From assembly GCF_027627575.1 (NCBI RefSeq), contig NZ_CP114065.1, forward strand, positions 3,162,001 to 3,226,000: a stretch of 64,000 nt of DNA. The letters run 5' to 3'. Made by a program: the position numbers and the translations under genes. The stretch comes from Kribbella sp. CA-293567 (GTDB lineage: Bacteria; Actinomycetota; Actinomycetes; Propionibacteriales; Kribbellaceae). The stretch's first letter is position 1. Each line of letters starts with the position of its first letter. Below the pieces are notes generated by a model. The model saw nothing but the letters and a program-made list of their open reading frames with translations, was not told the origin of the DNA and made no database searches. Positions 35,268 through 43,039 of this stretch are shown here, one piece after another.

Positions 35268-35272
35268 TCGCG

Positions 35273-35764
35273 ATGGAGCGCCGACGACCGCCTGGCAATG
35301 CAGGCGAACGAGAGATGCTCACCGGCTGGCTGGACTGGCAGCGAAACACAGTGCGGCTGAAATGTCAGGGGTTGTCGGAGGATCAAGTACGCAGGGCGCC
35401 GCTGCCGGCCTCACCACGGATGACGATCGCGACAGTCGTCGCCCACCTGTGCTGGGTGGAGCTCGCCTGGTTCGAGGTCAGTTTCCTCGGCGCGTGTCAC
35501 CTGGCGACTCAAGACCCGCTGGAGCTTCCGACCCCGCCGGCTACTCCACTCGCCGTGCTGCTGGACGAGTACGACGCCCAGTGTGTCCGATCCCGCGAGA
35601 TAGTCGCCGCCCGCGATCTTGACGAGATCGAAGCCTGGGCCCCAGCCGGCCTGGAGCTGGTCTCCCTGCGCTGGATCGTGAACCATCTGCTGGAAGAAAC
35701 AGCCCGGCACCTCGGTCACCTGGACACCCTTCGCGAGCTGACCCACGACACCACCAACTACTGA
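35273..35764 (+). CDS. DinB/DUF664-family protein
   Basis: 163 residues of the DinB four-helix fold used by metal-dependent, mycothiol-linked transferases of actinobacteria. Three metal-ligand histidines are plausible: VVAHLCWVE, and both His of HLLEETARHLGHLD. MLTGWLDWQRNTVRLKCQGL is typical of the DUF664 branch. The exact reaction is unknown; mycothiol-S-transferase or detoxification roles are usual. The start is uncertain: ATG at 35273 has no ribosome site, and ATG 35315 begins the conserved block. Translation may depend on the short ORF just upstream. Confidence 0.8.
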   Translation: MERRRPPGNAGEREMLTGWLDWQRNTVRLKCQGLSEDQVRRAPLPASPRMTIATVVAHLCWVELAWFEVSFLGACHLATQDPLELPTPPATPLAVLLDEYDAQCVRSREIVAARDLDEIEAWAPAGLELVSLRWIVNHLLEETARHLGHLDTLRELTHDTTNY

Positions 35765-35795
35765 CCTCTAACCAGCAAAGGGACAGCCAACCCCA

Positions 35796-36236
35796 TCAGC
35801 TGACGCAGAACTCGTTGCCCTCCGGATCTTGCAGTACGACGTAGTACTCCGGGTCGGCCGGGTTGTCGTCCCGGATCTCGTGCTGGACGCTGGCGCCCAG
35901 CGTCAACAGTTCTGCGACCTTGGCGTCGACCAGTTCGATCCGGCGTTGCTGGGTCAGCGAGTTGTCGCGGCCGGTGGGGTAGAGATCGAGGTGGAGACGG
36001 TTCTTGCCCGCCTTGCCTTCCGGCACGTGCTGGAACCAGATCGCCGGACCCAGCCCGGCGGGGTCGAAGAGGCGATCGGGGAAGGTAGAGCGGTCACCAA
36101 GCCGGCCGCGGTAGTGCTCCCACCAGGTCGTGGCCACCTCGCTGGGCGGCGTCGGCTGGTAGCCGAGAGCCTGTTGCCAGAAGCGTCCCAGCTTCTCCGG
36201 GTCGTTCGCGTCGATCGTCAGTTGCCAGAAGACCAT
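35796..36236 (-). CDS. VOC-superfamily (glyoxalase-like) protein
   Basis: 146 residues with the two beta-alpha-beta-beta-beta modules of the vicinal-oxygen-chelate fold: FWQLTIDANDPEKLGRFWQQ opens module one, LHLDLYP gives a typical metal-ligand position, and VVLQDPEGNEFCVS closes the C-terminus with its Glu. These proteins bind antibiotics or catalyse isomerisations; the function here is unknown. ATG 36236 is preferred over TTG 36242 because TAGCGT ends 6 nt before it. It converges with the DinB gene and faces away from the amidohydrolase gene. Confidence 0.85.
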   Translation of the reverse strand: MVFWQLTIDANDPEKLGRFWQQALGYQPTPPSEVATTWWEHYRGRLGDRSTFPDRLFDPAGLGPAIWFQHVPEGKAGKNRLHLDLYPTGRDNSLTQQRRIELVDAKVAELLTLGASVQHEIRDDNPADPEYYVVLQDPEGNEFCVS

Positions 36237-36242
36237 CCGCAA

Positions 36243-36248
36243 ACGCTA
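36243..36248 (-). promoter_or_regulatory. Putative -10 element of the VOC gene (leaderless)
   Basis: TAGCGT on the minus strand ends 6 nt before the ATG at 36236. Confidence 0.4.
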
Positions 36249-36419
36249 ACCCGCTTGATCCTCAACCTTCTCCCGAGGTGGCAGACACCGGTGCACAGCC
36301 GGCCGGACTTGCTGCCGCTGACGTGATGCAGCGCGCCGGTGGCACGGGAAGCCGCCAGCGGAGGATCGAAGAATGGAGGAGACTGCGAGGACGATCGGAC
36401 GACGGAGTCGGAGGAAACG

Positions 36420-37886
36420 ATGGCGCGCCTGGTGATTCGCAACTGCTCCGTACTGGTGGTGCCGCCGGCGGGGGAGTGCCGGGTCGACGAGTACCAGGAC
36501 ATCGTGATCGAGGACGGGGTGATCGACGAGGTGATGCCGTCCGGCGCTTTCACCGGCGAGGCCGGGGTCGAGGAGGTCGACGCGAGCGGGCTGATCGCCG
36601 TACCGGGGCTGGTCAACTCGCACACGCACAGCCCGATGGTGATGATGCGAGGTGCGGCCGAGGACGTCTCGATCGACGACTGGTTCAACCGCAGGATCTG
36701 GCCGATGGAGACGAACCTGACACCTGAGCGGGTCAAGGCCGGGGCCCGGCTCGCGTGTGCGGAGATGCTGCTTGCCGGCGTCACCACCTTCGTCGACCAC
36801 TATTTCCATGCCGACCAGATCGCCGCCGCCGCACTGGAGCTGGGAATCCGGGCCGATCTCGCACCGACCTTCTTCTCCTCCGCCGGAGCGGACGGACGCG
36901 AAGCGGCGTACGACGCGGCGCGGGCGATACGCGCTCTGGGCGCCGCAGCGGACGAGTACCCGAGAATCACCGCGAGTCTCGGCCCGCACGCCCCCTACAC
37001 GGTCACCGACGAAGACCTCACCCGTACTGCGGAAGTCGCCCGCGCCGAGGGGTTCCGGATCCATCTTCACGCCGCCGAGACCGAGGACCAGACCCGTTCG
37101 TCGCAGGAACGCTTCGGCGCGACCCCGATCGAGATCCTCGAGCGGACCGGCGTACTGCGAGCCGGCGTCCTGATCGCCCACGGCTGCAGCCTCACCGACT
37201 CCGACCTCTCGATCCTCACCGCTCAGGCCGAACGATCCCGCCGGTCCGACCAGCCCGGCGGCCTGTTCGACCAGCCAGGCCCGTTCGACCAGCCAGGCCC
37301 GTTCAATCAGTCGGACCAGTCCAACCCGTTCGACCAAGCCGGACGGACAACGGTCGCCGCGTGCCTCAAGGTCTACCTGAAACTCGCGATGGGCTCGACC
37401 ACACCCGTCAAGCAGCTCCAGCAAGCCGGTGTCCCGGTCGGCGTCGGCACCGACGGAGCCGCCGTTCACAACACCCTCGACGTCTGGGAATCCCTTCGCC
37501 TGCTGGCCTTGACGCAGAAACAACGCGAACAGGACGCCGAGTGGATGACCGTCTCGGACACCCTCCGCCTGGCCACCCGAGGCGGCGCCGCGGCAGCCGG
37601 CCGGCCCGACTCCATCGGCGCGATCGAACCAGGCCGTCGCGCCGACATCGCGCTGGTCGATCTCTCCGGTCCGCACTGCCAGCCACTGCACGATCCTCGC
37701 GCCGCCCTGGTCTACTCGACCCGCGCCTCGGACGTCGTCACGGTAGTTGTCGATGGCAACATAGTCGTCAGGGACCGCCGGCTCCTCACCGCCGATCTCG
37801 ACGAGATCCTCGCCGAAGCCAGGGCGGTCGCCCACACCCTGGTCGACCTGTCCCGCGGCGGCGCAGTACAGCACTACGCGCCCTGA
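36420..37886 (+). CDS. Metal-dependent amidohydrolase, MtaD/TrzN-like
   Basis: 488 residues of the amidohydrolase superfamily that deaminate or dechlorinate purine- or triazine-like rings. The metal site is HxH (His68, His70 in VNSHTHSPM), His in IHLHAAETE near 220, His in LIAHGCSLTD near 254, and Asp in VGVGTDGAAVHN near 344. Between about residues 271 and 310 there is an unusual insertion with repeated DQPGPF-like units, and the strand that follows reads TTVAACLKVYLKLAMG where relatives have a His before the Cys. GGAGGA lies upstream of the ATG. The dienelactone hydrolase gene follows after 83 bp. Confidence 0.87.
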   Translation: MARLVIRNCSVLVVPPAGECRVDEYQDIVIEDGVIDEVMPSGAFTGEAGVEEVDASGLIAVPGLVNSHTHSPMVMMRGAAEDVSIDDWFNRRIWPMETNLTPERVKAGARLACAEMLLAGVTTFVDHYFHADQIAAAALELGIRADLAPTFFSSAGADGREAAYDAARAIRALGAAADEYPRITASLGPHAPYTVTDEDLTRTAEVARAEGFRIHLHAAETEDQTRSSQERFGATPIEILERTGVLRAGVLIAHGCSLTDSDLSILTAQAERSRRSDQPGGLFDQPGPFDQPGPFNQSDQSNPFDQAGRTTVAACLKVYLKLAMGSTTPVKQLQQAGVPVGVGTDGAAVHNTLDVWESLRLLALTQKQREQDAEWMTVSDTLRLATRGGAAAAGRPDSIGAIEPGRRADIALVDLSGPHCQPLHDPRAALVYSTRASDVVTVVVDGNIVVRDRRLLTADLDEILAEARAVAHTLVDLSRGGAVQHYAP

Positions 37887-37969
37887 TCGCAGGCAGTGCC
37901 GCGCGGCGGGTGAGGATCTCGACACCCGGAGCGCAGGCGCCAAACAGAACAACTAAGGAGACCTCACGG

Positions 37970-38785
37970 ATGACTGGTTCCGCACCGAAGTCCACTCTGT
38001 CCGGCTGGGTCAAGGCGCCCTTCTCCGGCGCCGGACTCACCTATGACTGCTACGAGAAGGGCAGCGGACCCGGCGTCGTACTGATTCCGGAGATCCCGGG
38101 CATCACCCCCGCGGTGCTGGGGCTGGCCGATCACCTGATCGACGAGGGGTTCACCGTGGTGATCCCGTCGCCGTTCGGTACGCCGGGGAAGGAAGAGACG
38201 GCCGGCTACACGGTGGGTGTGCTGGCGCGGATGTGCGTGACGGCGGAGTTCCGGGCGTTCGCGCTGAAGGCCGAGCGGCCGATCACGGCGTACCTGAGAG
38301 CCGTCGCGGCCGCACTGGCCGCCCGTACGCCGGGGCGCGGGGTCGGCGTGATCGGGATGTGCTTCACCGGCGGTTTCGCACTCGCGACCGCGGTCGAGCC
38401 GAGTGTGGTGGCGCCGGTCATGAGCCAGCCTTCGACCCCGTTCCCCGTCTCCGCGAGTCGCCGCGGTGACCCGGGGATGTCAGCACAGGAGCTGGCGCGG
38501 ATCGTCGAGCGGACGCGGACCGACGGGTTGTGCGTGCTCGGCCTGCGGTTCAGCGGCGATCGGCTGGCGCCGGCCGATCGTTTCGCCACTCTGCGCGAGC
38601 ACCTGGGCGAGGCGTTCGAGGTGATCGAACTCGACTCCGGTCCCGGCAACGCCGGTGGGTTCAACCGGAGCGCGCACAGCGTACTGACCCGGGAGCTGCG
38701 CGAAACGCCGGGAAATCCCGCGCTCGCTGCCAGGGCGCGGACGGTCGCCTTCCTCCGCGAGCACCTCCACCCGACGAAGCAGTAA
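37970..38785 (+). CDS. Dienelactone hydrolase family protein
   Basis: 271-residue alpha/beta hydrolase. The nucleophile elbow is GMCFTGG with Cys131 in place of Ser, the hallmark of dienelactone hydrolases; the family His is probably that of NRSAHSVL. GVVLIPEIPGITPAVLGLAD matches the start of the fold. The ATG has AAGGAG 9 nt upstream. It lies behind the amidohydrolase gene in the same direction, which may indicate a shared catabolic step on a cyclic substrate. A truncated-fold or lactone-hydrolase variant is possible. Confidence 0.87.
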   Translation: MTGSAPKSTLSGWVKAPFSGAGLTYDCYEKGSGPGVVLIPEIPGITPAVLGLADHLIDEGFTVVIPSPFGTPGKEETAGYTVGVLARMCVTAEFRAFALKAERPITAYLRAVAAALAARTPGRGVGVIGMCFTGGFALATAVEPSVVAPVMSQPSTPFPVSASRRGDPGMSAQELARIVERTRTDGLCVLGLRFSGDRLAPADRFATLREHLGEAFEVIELDSGPGNAGGFNRSAHSVLTRELRETPGNPALAARARTVAFLREHLHPTKQ

Positions 38786-39038
38786 CTTCACCCAGGGTGT
38801 CCGAAGTGTTAAGGGAGTGTGTGGAATTCGTCCCCTGAGATTCGCCGCGATTTCGCTGGGAACAGTGCAGGCGAAGTTGAGATCGGGGGTGGTTTGCGAT
38901 ACCCGGTAGAGCCGAATCGTTGCTCTGCGCAAGGCGAGTTCAGCCGTGCGTGACGCTTGCCGATTCGGACTGGTCGCGCCCCCTTCCGGCATGGCACGAT
39001 CGGCCACCGGGGGAGACACATCATCAGGGGGCGAACGG

Positions 39039-39809
39039 ATGGCGAAGGCCAAGCGGGCGAGTGACCGGAGCGCGAACGACATGGTGGGCAACGGACCGGC
39101 ACGCAACGGACAGAACGGCCGTGCACCACTGACCGTCCGGAACGGCCACGCGCCCAGCGGTGCGGCACCGACCGGCGCCGCAACCACTGGCAACGGACCC
39201 AACGCTCCCGGACCCAACGGACCTGGACCCGGCTCCGACGTACCAGCGGGCCCCGGCACGCGACCAGGCCGTCTCGTCCCACCGGACCCCGTACGACCGG
39301 CAGCCCCGGCCCCCGAGCCGTCCCGTCCGTCAGGATTCGGTACGCCGGTCAAGGTAGACGAGATCGCCCTGGCCGCGATCGCCTTGTCCGAAGGCCTGAT
39401 CGCCGCAACTCGCAGCCTCCCCGAGTCGGTCGCCTCACGCCAGCTCCGCCGGGATCTCGACCGAGCGGCTGACACCTTCCGTGCCGTCGCCGGTGAGCTG
39501 GAAACGACCGCCGGCAACCTGATCCGCCTGGCCGCGGCCGAAGGACAGACCTGCGGCGTCACCTGGGGTCTGTGCGAGGACCATGGCCTGACCCTGATGG
39601 CTGTCGGTGAAGTCGTCACCTGCCACGTTCTCGGTTGCTATCGCGAGCAGCAGTCCGTCATCGAGCGCTGCACCCAGCCGGTCGCGTACCGCGTCGTCGA
39701 CGTGGCCGGTCCGGCGTTGCTGACCTGCGCCGGCCACGCCATCGCTTGCCGCCTGCACCTCGACGGCGCCGTGATCACCCTTGCCACGGACAGCCTGGAA
39801 CTCCTCTGA
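39039..39809 (+). CDS. Hypothetical protein with cysteine-rich C-terminal domain
   Basis: 256 residues, family not recognised. Residues 1-105 are low complexity, rich in Asn, Gly, Pro and Ala, and probably disordered. Residues about 105-256 are globular: a helical part (DEIALAAIALSEGLIAATRS, LRRDLDRAADTFRAVAGELE) then a block with eight or so Cys and several His (QTCGVTWGLCEDHGLT, VTCHVLGCY, ERCTQP, LTCAGHAIACRLHLD) that looks like a metal-binding or disulfide domain. No signal peptide is seen. AGGGGG lies 7 nt before the ATG. Upstream frames reach 38946 but lack a start context. An intergenic repeat follows the stop. Confidence 0.6.
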   Translation: MAKAKRASDRSANDMVGNGPARNGQNGRAPLTVRNGHAPSGAAPTGAATTGNGPNAPGPNGPGPGSDVPAGPGTRPGRLVPPDPVRPAAPAPEPSRPSGFGTPVKVDEIALAAIALSEGLIAATRSLPESVASRQLRRDLDRAADTFRAVAGELETTAGNLIRLAAAEGQTCGVTWGLCEDHGLTLMAVGEVVTCHVLGCYREQQSVIERCTQPVAYRVVDVAGPALLTCAGHAIACRLHLDGAVITLATDSLELL

Positions 39810-39830
39810 TCCGACCAGCCGGCAGTAGCG

Positions 39831-39930
39831 ACCTCGAACACCACCTGGTGACCTTGAACAAGTCATAGCCTGTCCGAGGTCGCCACTTCTTGTCCGAGGT
39901 CGCCACTGCCTGTCCGAGGTCGCCGGTTCC
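39831..39930. repeat. Intergenic repeat copy B with a three-unit 20-bp tandem end
   Basis: The first 71 bases align without gaps to 4239-4309 (about 80% identity, sharing ACCTCGAACACC and GACCTTGAACAAG). The 3' part is expanded as three 20-bp units from 39871, each starting TGTCCGAGGTCGCC. Here the hairpin arms have diverged, so it is probably not an efficient terminator. It lies between two convergent genes. Confidence 0.75.
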
Positions 39931-39939
39931 CGGCGCGGG

Positions 39940-41472
39940 TTACTGGATCCGGCAGGAGGTCAGCTGGTCGTTCGCGTTGGGGGACAGGGCAACGAAGTTC
40001 GCCGTGTCGGCCGTCCGGGTCCACGACTGCCCGGTGAAGTTGTCCTCGGCGTAGATGGTGACCGACCAGCCGGCCGGGATCTTCACCGACGAAGCCCAGT
40101 TGTCCTGTACGCCGGCCGCGGCCAGCTGCGCCCGCGTGTAGTTGCCCTTGGCAAGCGTCTGCCCGGCGGCGCCGCCGTAGTCGATGTGCTGGTAGAAGAT
40201 CACCCCGCCGGAGCCCTGGTTCGGCATCGGCTGGGTCGGCCGGTTCGCGGTCAGTGGGAGCTGTCCCTTGAACATCCGCCCACCATCGTTGGTGAGCCGC
40301 AGATAGTAGTCCGACGAGCACGGCGTACCGTCCTCGTCGAGGGCGCGGATCCCTGACCCGTTGGGGATCCAGGCCGGCGTCTCGGCCGTCTTGCCGATCT
40401 GGTTGCCCTCGTTGTACTCGTCGAACATCGAGATGTACATGCCCTGCACACCGACCCGGGTGAGGTTGTAGAACTGCCGCCACATCAGGTCACCGTGCCG
40501 GCGATGCCCGGACTGCAGGTCACCGGGGATCACACACGGCTGATAGTCGATCCCGTGCGCGTTGCAGTCGGCCTGGTCCTGCTGGTTCACGTTGGCGTAG
40601 TAGTGATCCGCGCCGGCCACGTCCTGGATCCGCCCGACCATCCACGGCGAGAGCATGTTGAACGCGTGGTACACGTCGAGGTAGCCCGCTCGGGAGTCCT
40701 CCACCCCGCGCCGCCAGTGCGTCGGTACGCCGCCGATCACGTAGCAGCCCTGGCCCTTGAACCAGTTCACGACGTCCAGGCAGACCGAGGCCGGCCAGGT
40801 CTTGTTGGGTTCGTTGAAACCGAAGCCCCAGATGCAGACCACCGGTTTGCCGTTCTGCTTCGCGTACATCGGGGAGCTGGTGTACGCCCGCATCTTGTTG
40901 ATCCAGTCGGTCTTCATCTCCGACTGCATGTTCTGCCAGTCGGTGGCGTCGTACATGATGTAGAACTTGCGCCCGTACTGCTCGGCGGCCTGGCGCACCT
41001 TCACCGCCATCGCGTCGCGGGTGGGGCCTTCGCCGCCGGTCGGGTTGAACCGCTGCAGAGCGGCCGTGTCGCAGCCGTGCTGCTGCATCCACTGGAAGTG
41101 CGTGTCGACGGTCTGCTGGTCGTACGACGAGAAGAGCTTGGCCGGCTGGCCGTTCCCGAGGTTCGAGTACGCCGTCTGGTAGGTGGCCGTGTAGTCGCGG
41201 ACGTCCGGCCAGCTGCCGAGCGCGTTGTTGCCGGGTGACGGCGGCTGGCCCCAGTTGCTGCTCCAGTGCCACCAGCCGTTGATCGGGGCACCGTCACCGG
41301 CGCAGGCGAACCAGCCCTGGTAGCCGACGGTGATCTTGCCGACCACGTCACCAGGCGGACTGGCAACGGGCGTAGCGGTGGTGGCGGAGCTGGTCAGAGC
41401 AGTGCCGACGGTGGTGCCGGCTGCTGCGGTCGCCGCGGAGGCAGCGATGAAAGTACGGCGTGACAAAGGCAT
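39940..41472 (-). CDS. Secreted GH99/GH71-like glycosidase with beta/gamma-crystallin domain
   Basis: 510 residues from the ATG at 41472 (AGGAG 8 nt upstream). A twin-arginine signal (SRRTFIAASAATAAAGTT) implies export folded. The catalytic part (about 45-410) resembles GH71/GH99-like proteins: VGYQGWFACAGDG, GWWHWSSNWG, YIMYDATDWQNMQSEMK and MYISMFDEYNEGNQI, with acidic pairs in the last two. The C-terminal about 85 residues form a beta/gamma-crystallin-like domain (VIFYQHIDYGGAAGQTLAKG, IYAEDNFTGQSW) that may bind calcium. The target polysaccharide is unknown; relatives are called endo-mannanases, alpha-glucanases or xylosidase-like enzymes. It is divergent from the xylose-type ROK operon. 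Confidence 0.8.
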   Translation of the reverse strand: MPLSRRTFIAASAATAAAGTTVGTALTSSATTATPVASPPGDVVGKITVGYQGWFACAGDGAPINGWWHWSSNWGQPPSPGNNALGSWPDVRDYTATYQTAYSNLGNGQPAKLFSSYDQQTVDTHFQWMQQHGCDTAALQRFNPTGGEGPTRDAMAVKVRQAAEQYGRKFYIMYDATDWQNMQSEMKTDWINKMRAYTSSPMYAKQNGKPVVCIWGFGFNEPNKTWPASVCLDVVNWFKGQGCYVIGGVPTHWRRGVEDSRAGYLDVYHAFNMLSPWMVGRIQDVAGADHYYANVNQQDQADCNAHGIDYQPCVIPGDLQSGHRRHGDLMWRQFYNLTRVGVQGMYISMFDEYNEGNQIGKTAETPAWIPNGSGIRALDEDGTPCSSDYYLRLTNDGGRMFKGQLPLTANRPTQPMPNQGSGGVIFYQHIDYGGAAGQTLAKGNYTRAQLAAAGVQDNWASSVKIPAGWSVTIYAEDNFTGQSWTRTADTANFVALSPNANDQLTSCRIQ

Positions 41473-41563
41473 GTGCAGGCTCCTGAAAGGGGGCGGACAG
41501 GACTGCGGAGAGTGGCGCGAGCGTACAAACGGCTGTCGCGGCGCGCAAGAGCGGATGCAAGAT

Positions 41564-41581
41564 TTGAAGAAGCGCTTGCAA
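41564..41581. promoter_or_regulatory. Weak LacI-type operator candidate
   Basis: TTGAAGAAGCGCTTGCAA has the perfect AAGCGCTT core of LacI-family sites, but the outer arms match poorly. It lies 92 bp upstream of the GH99-like start. Confidence 0.25.
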
Positions 41582-41632
41582 TTTACAGACTGAAATCTCC
41601 CGAACACTCAGAAGAAACTTCATCGCAACATC

Positions 41633-41661
41633 TTGACGCCCGGCCTCCCTGTACTTAGTTT
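41633..41661 (+). promoter_or_regulatory. Promoter of the ROK/xylose ABC operon
   Basis: TTGACG at 41633-41638 and TAGTTT at 41656-41661 are separated by 17 bp, the clearest sigma-A-type pair in the window. The -10 lies inside the left half of the inverted repeat at 41653-41681. Confidence 0.6.
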
Positions 41662-41681
41662 GTTGGCTCAACAGACAAAGT
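41653..41681. promoter_or_regulatory. XylR/ROK-type operator over the -10
   Basis: ACTTAGTTTGTTG and CAACAGACAAAGT form 13-bp arms (11 of 13 positions complementary) around a 3-bp spacer. The TTAGTTTGTT core is like known XylR/ROK operators. Repression by steric block of the -10 is likely. Confidence 0.7.
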
Positions 41682-41755
41682 CTGTGACTGGCATCACAGC
41701 TCGCGATCGAACGAGCCGGATGCGTTCTCCTGTCGGGGGAGAAGGGGTGGGACTC

Positions 41756-43039
41756 ATGACGCTGTCCGAAGGCAGCCGGCCGGGCAGCGGAATGGTCGCT
41801 GCCGATCACGTCTCGCTCCGGCGCAACAACCTGTCCGTCGTCCTGCGGCACGTGCGCGAAGCGGGTTCCCGCTCCCGCGCCCGGATCGCCGCGGAGACCG
41901 GTCTCAACAAGGCCACCGTCAGCAGTCTGGTGGCCGAGCTGGTGGATCGTGGGCTGCTTCGCGAAGGCCAGGCCGAAGCCGGCGCGCTCGGCCGCCCCGG
42001 GCAGCTCGTCGAGCTCGACGGCAGCGGCATCTGCGGGGTCGGCGCCGAGATCAACGTCGACTACCTCGCCGTCACGGCCCTCGACCTCGGCGGCGAGACC
42101 GTCACCGAACGCCGCGTTCCCCTCGACGTCGCCCATCTCGCCCCTGCCACGACGCTGGACCAGCTCGCCGAGCTGATCCGCGAATCGGTGGCGGCAGTGC
42201 TGGCCCGTGGCGGCCAGGTCGCCGGCGTCACGCTGGCCGTGCCCGGCCTGGTCCAGAGCGTTACCGGCCTGCTCAAGCTCGCGCCGAACCTGGGCTGGGC
42301 GGAAGTGCCCGTGGTCGAGGAGATGCGCGAGCGGCTCGGCAGCCCGGCGTACCCGGTGCGGGTGGACAACGAGGCGAACCTCGCGGCGCTCGCGGCGTAC
42401 TCCGAGATGAAGGCCGCGGCCGACCCGGACGCCGAACGGGTCCAGGACATCGTGCTGCTGACCGGCGCCGTAGGTGTCGGTGGCGGCATGGTCACCGATG
42501 GGCACCTGCTGCGCGGCGGACGCGGGTTCAGCGGCGAGGTCGGGCACATGCCCGTCGCCCCCGCCGGCGGGATCTGCGGCTGTGGCCGGACCGGCTGCTG
42601 GGAGACCGTCGTCGGCCTGACCGCCCTGCTGAACAAGGCGACCGACCCGGACGACCCGGTGCGCGATCCGTCGCTGGACGTCGAGCAGCGGCTGGCCGAG
42701 ATCACTCGGCGCGCGGAGGCGGGTGGCACCAGGACACTGCGGGCGCTGGCCGACGTCGGCGCCTGGCTAGGCATCGGCGGAGCGGTCCTGGTGAACATCC
42801 TGAACCCGGACGTACTGGTGCTGGGCGGCTACTTCGCCGTTCTCGGACCGTGGCTGAAAGAGCCGCTGGAGAACGCGATCCGTGATCGCGTGATCGCGCC
42901 CGAAGGCGGCGGCTGCCGGGTCGTCCAGTCCGAACTCGGCTTCACCGCCGCCGTTCGCGGCGGCGCACAGATCTCACTGGATCAGGTTTTCCTCGACCCG
43001 ACACTGGTCGGTCGCGACGCGGCGGGAGTAGCGCAATGA
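41756..43039 (+). CDS. xylR: ROK-family regulator of the xylose-type operon
   Basis: 427 residues. The winged helix (about 15-75: VSLRRNNLSVVLRHVREAGS, AETGLNKATVSSLVAELVDR) is followed by a ROK domain with VTLAVPGLVQ, LLTGAVGVGGGMVTDG and a zinc motif CGCGRTGCWE near 280. The operator and promoter upstream point to autoregulation. It is followed by, and overlaps by 4 nt, the ABC ATPase gene; with xylA downstream in the same direction the inducer is probably xylose. A GTG 9 nt before the ATG is an alternative start with a better-placed purine tract. The symbol rests on context. Confidence 0.87.
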   Translation: MTLSEGSRPGSGMVAADHVSLRRNNLSVVLRHVREAGSRSRARIAAETGLNKATVSSLVAELVDRGLLREGQAEAGALGRPGQLVELDGSGICGVGAEINVDYLAVTALDLGGETVTERRVPLDVAHLAPATTLDQLAELIRESVAAVLARGGQVAGVTLAVPGLVQSVTGLLKLAPNLGWAEVPVVEEMRERLGSPAYPVRVDNEANLAALAAYSEMKAAADPDAERVQDIVLLTGAVGVGGGMVTDGHLLRGGRGFSGEVGHMPVAPAGGICGCGRTGCWETVVGLTALLNKATDPDDPVRDPSLDVEQRLAEITRRAEAGGTRTLRALADVGAWLGIGGAVLVNILNPDVLVLGGYFAVLGPWLKEPLENAIRDRVIAPEGGGCRVVQSELGFTAAVRGGAQISLDQVFLDPTLVGRDAAGVAQ

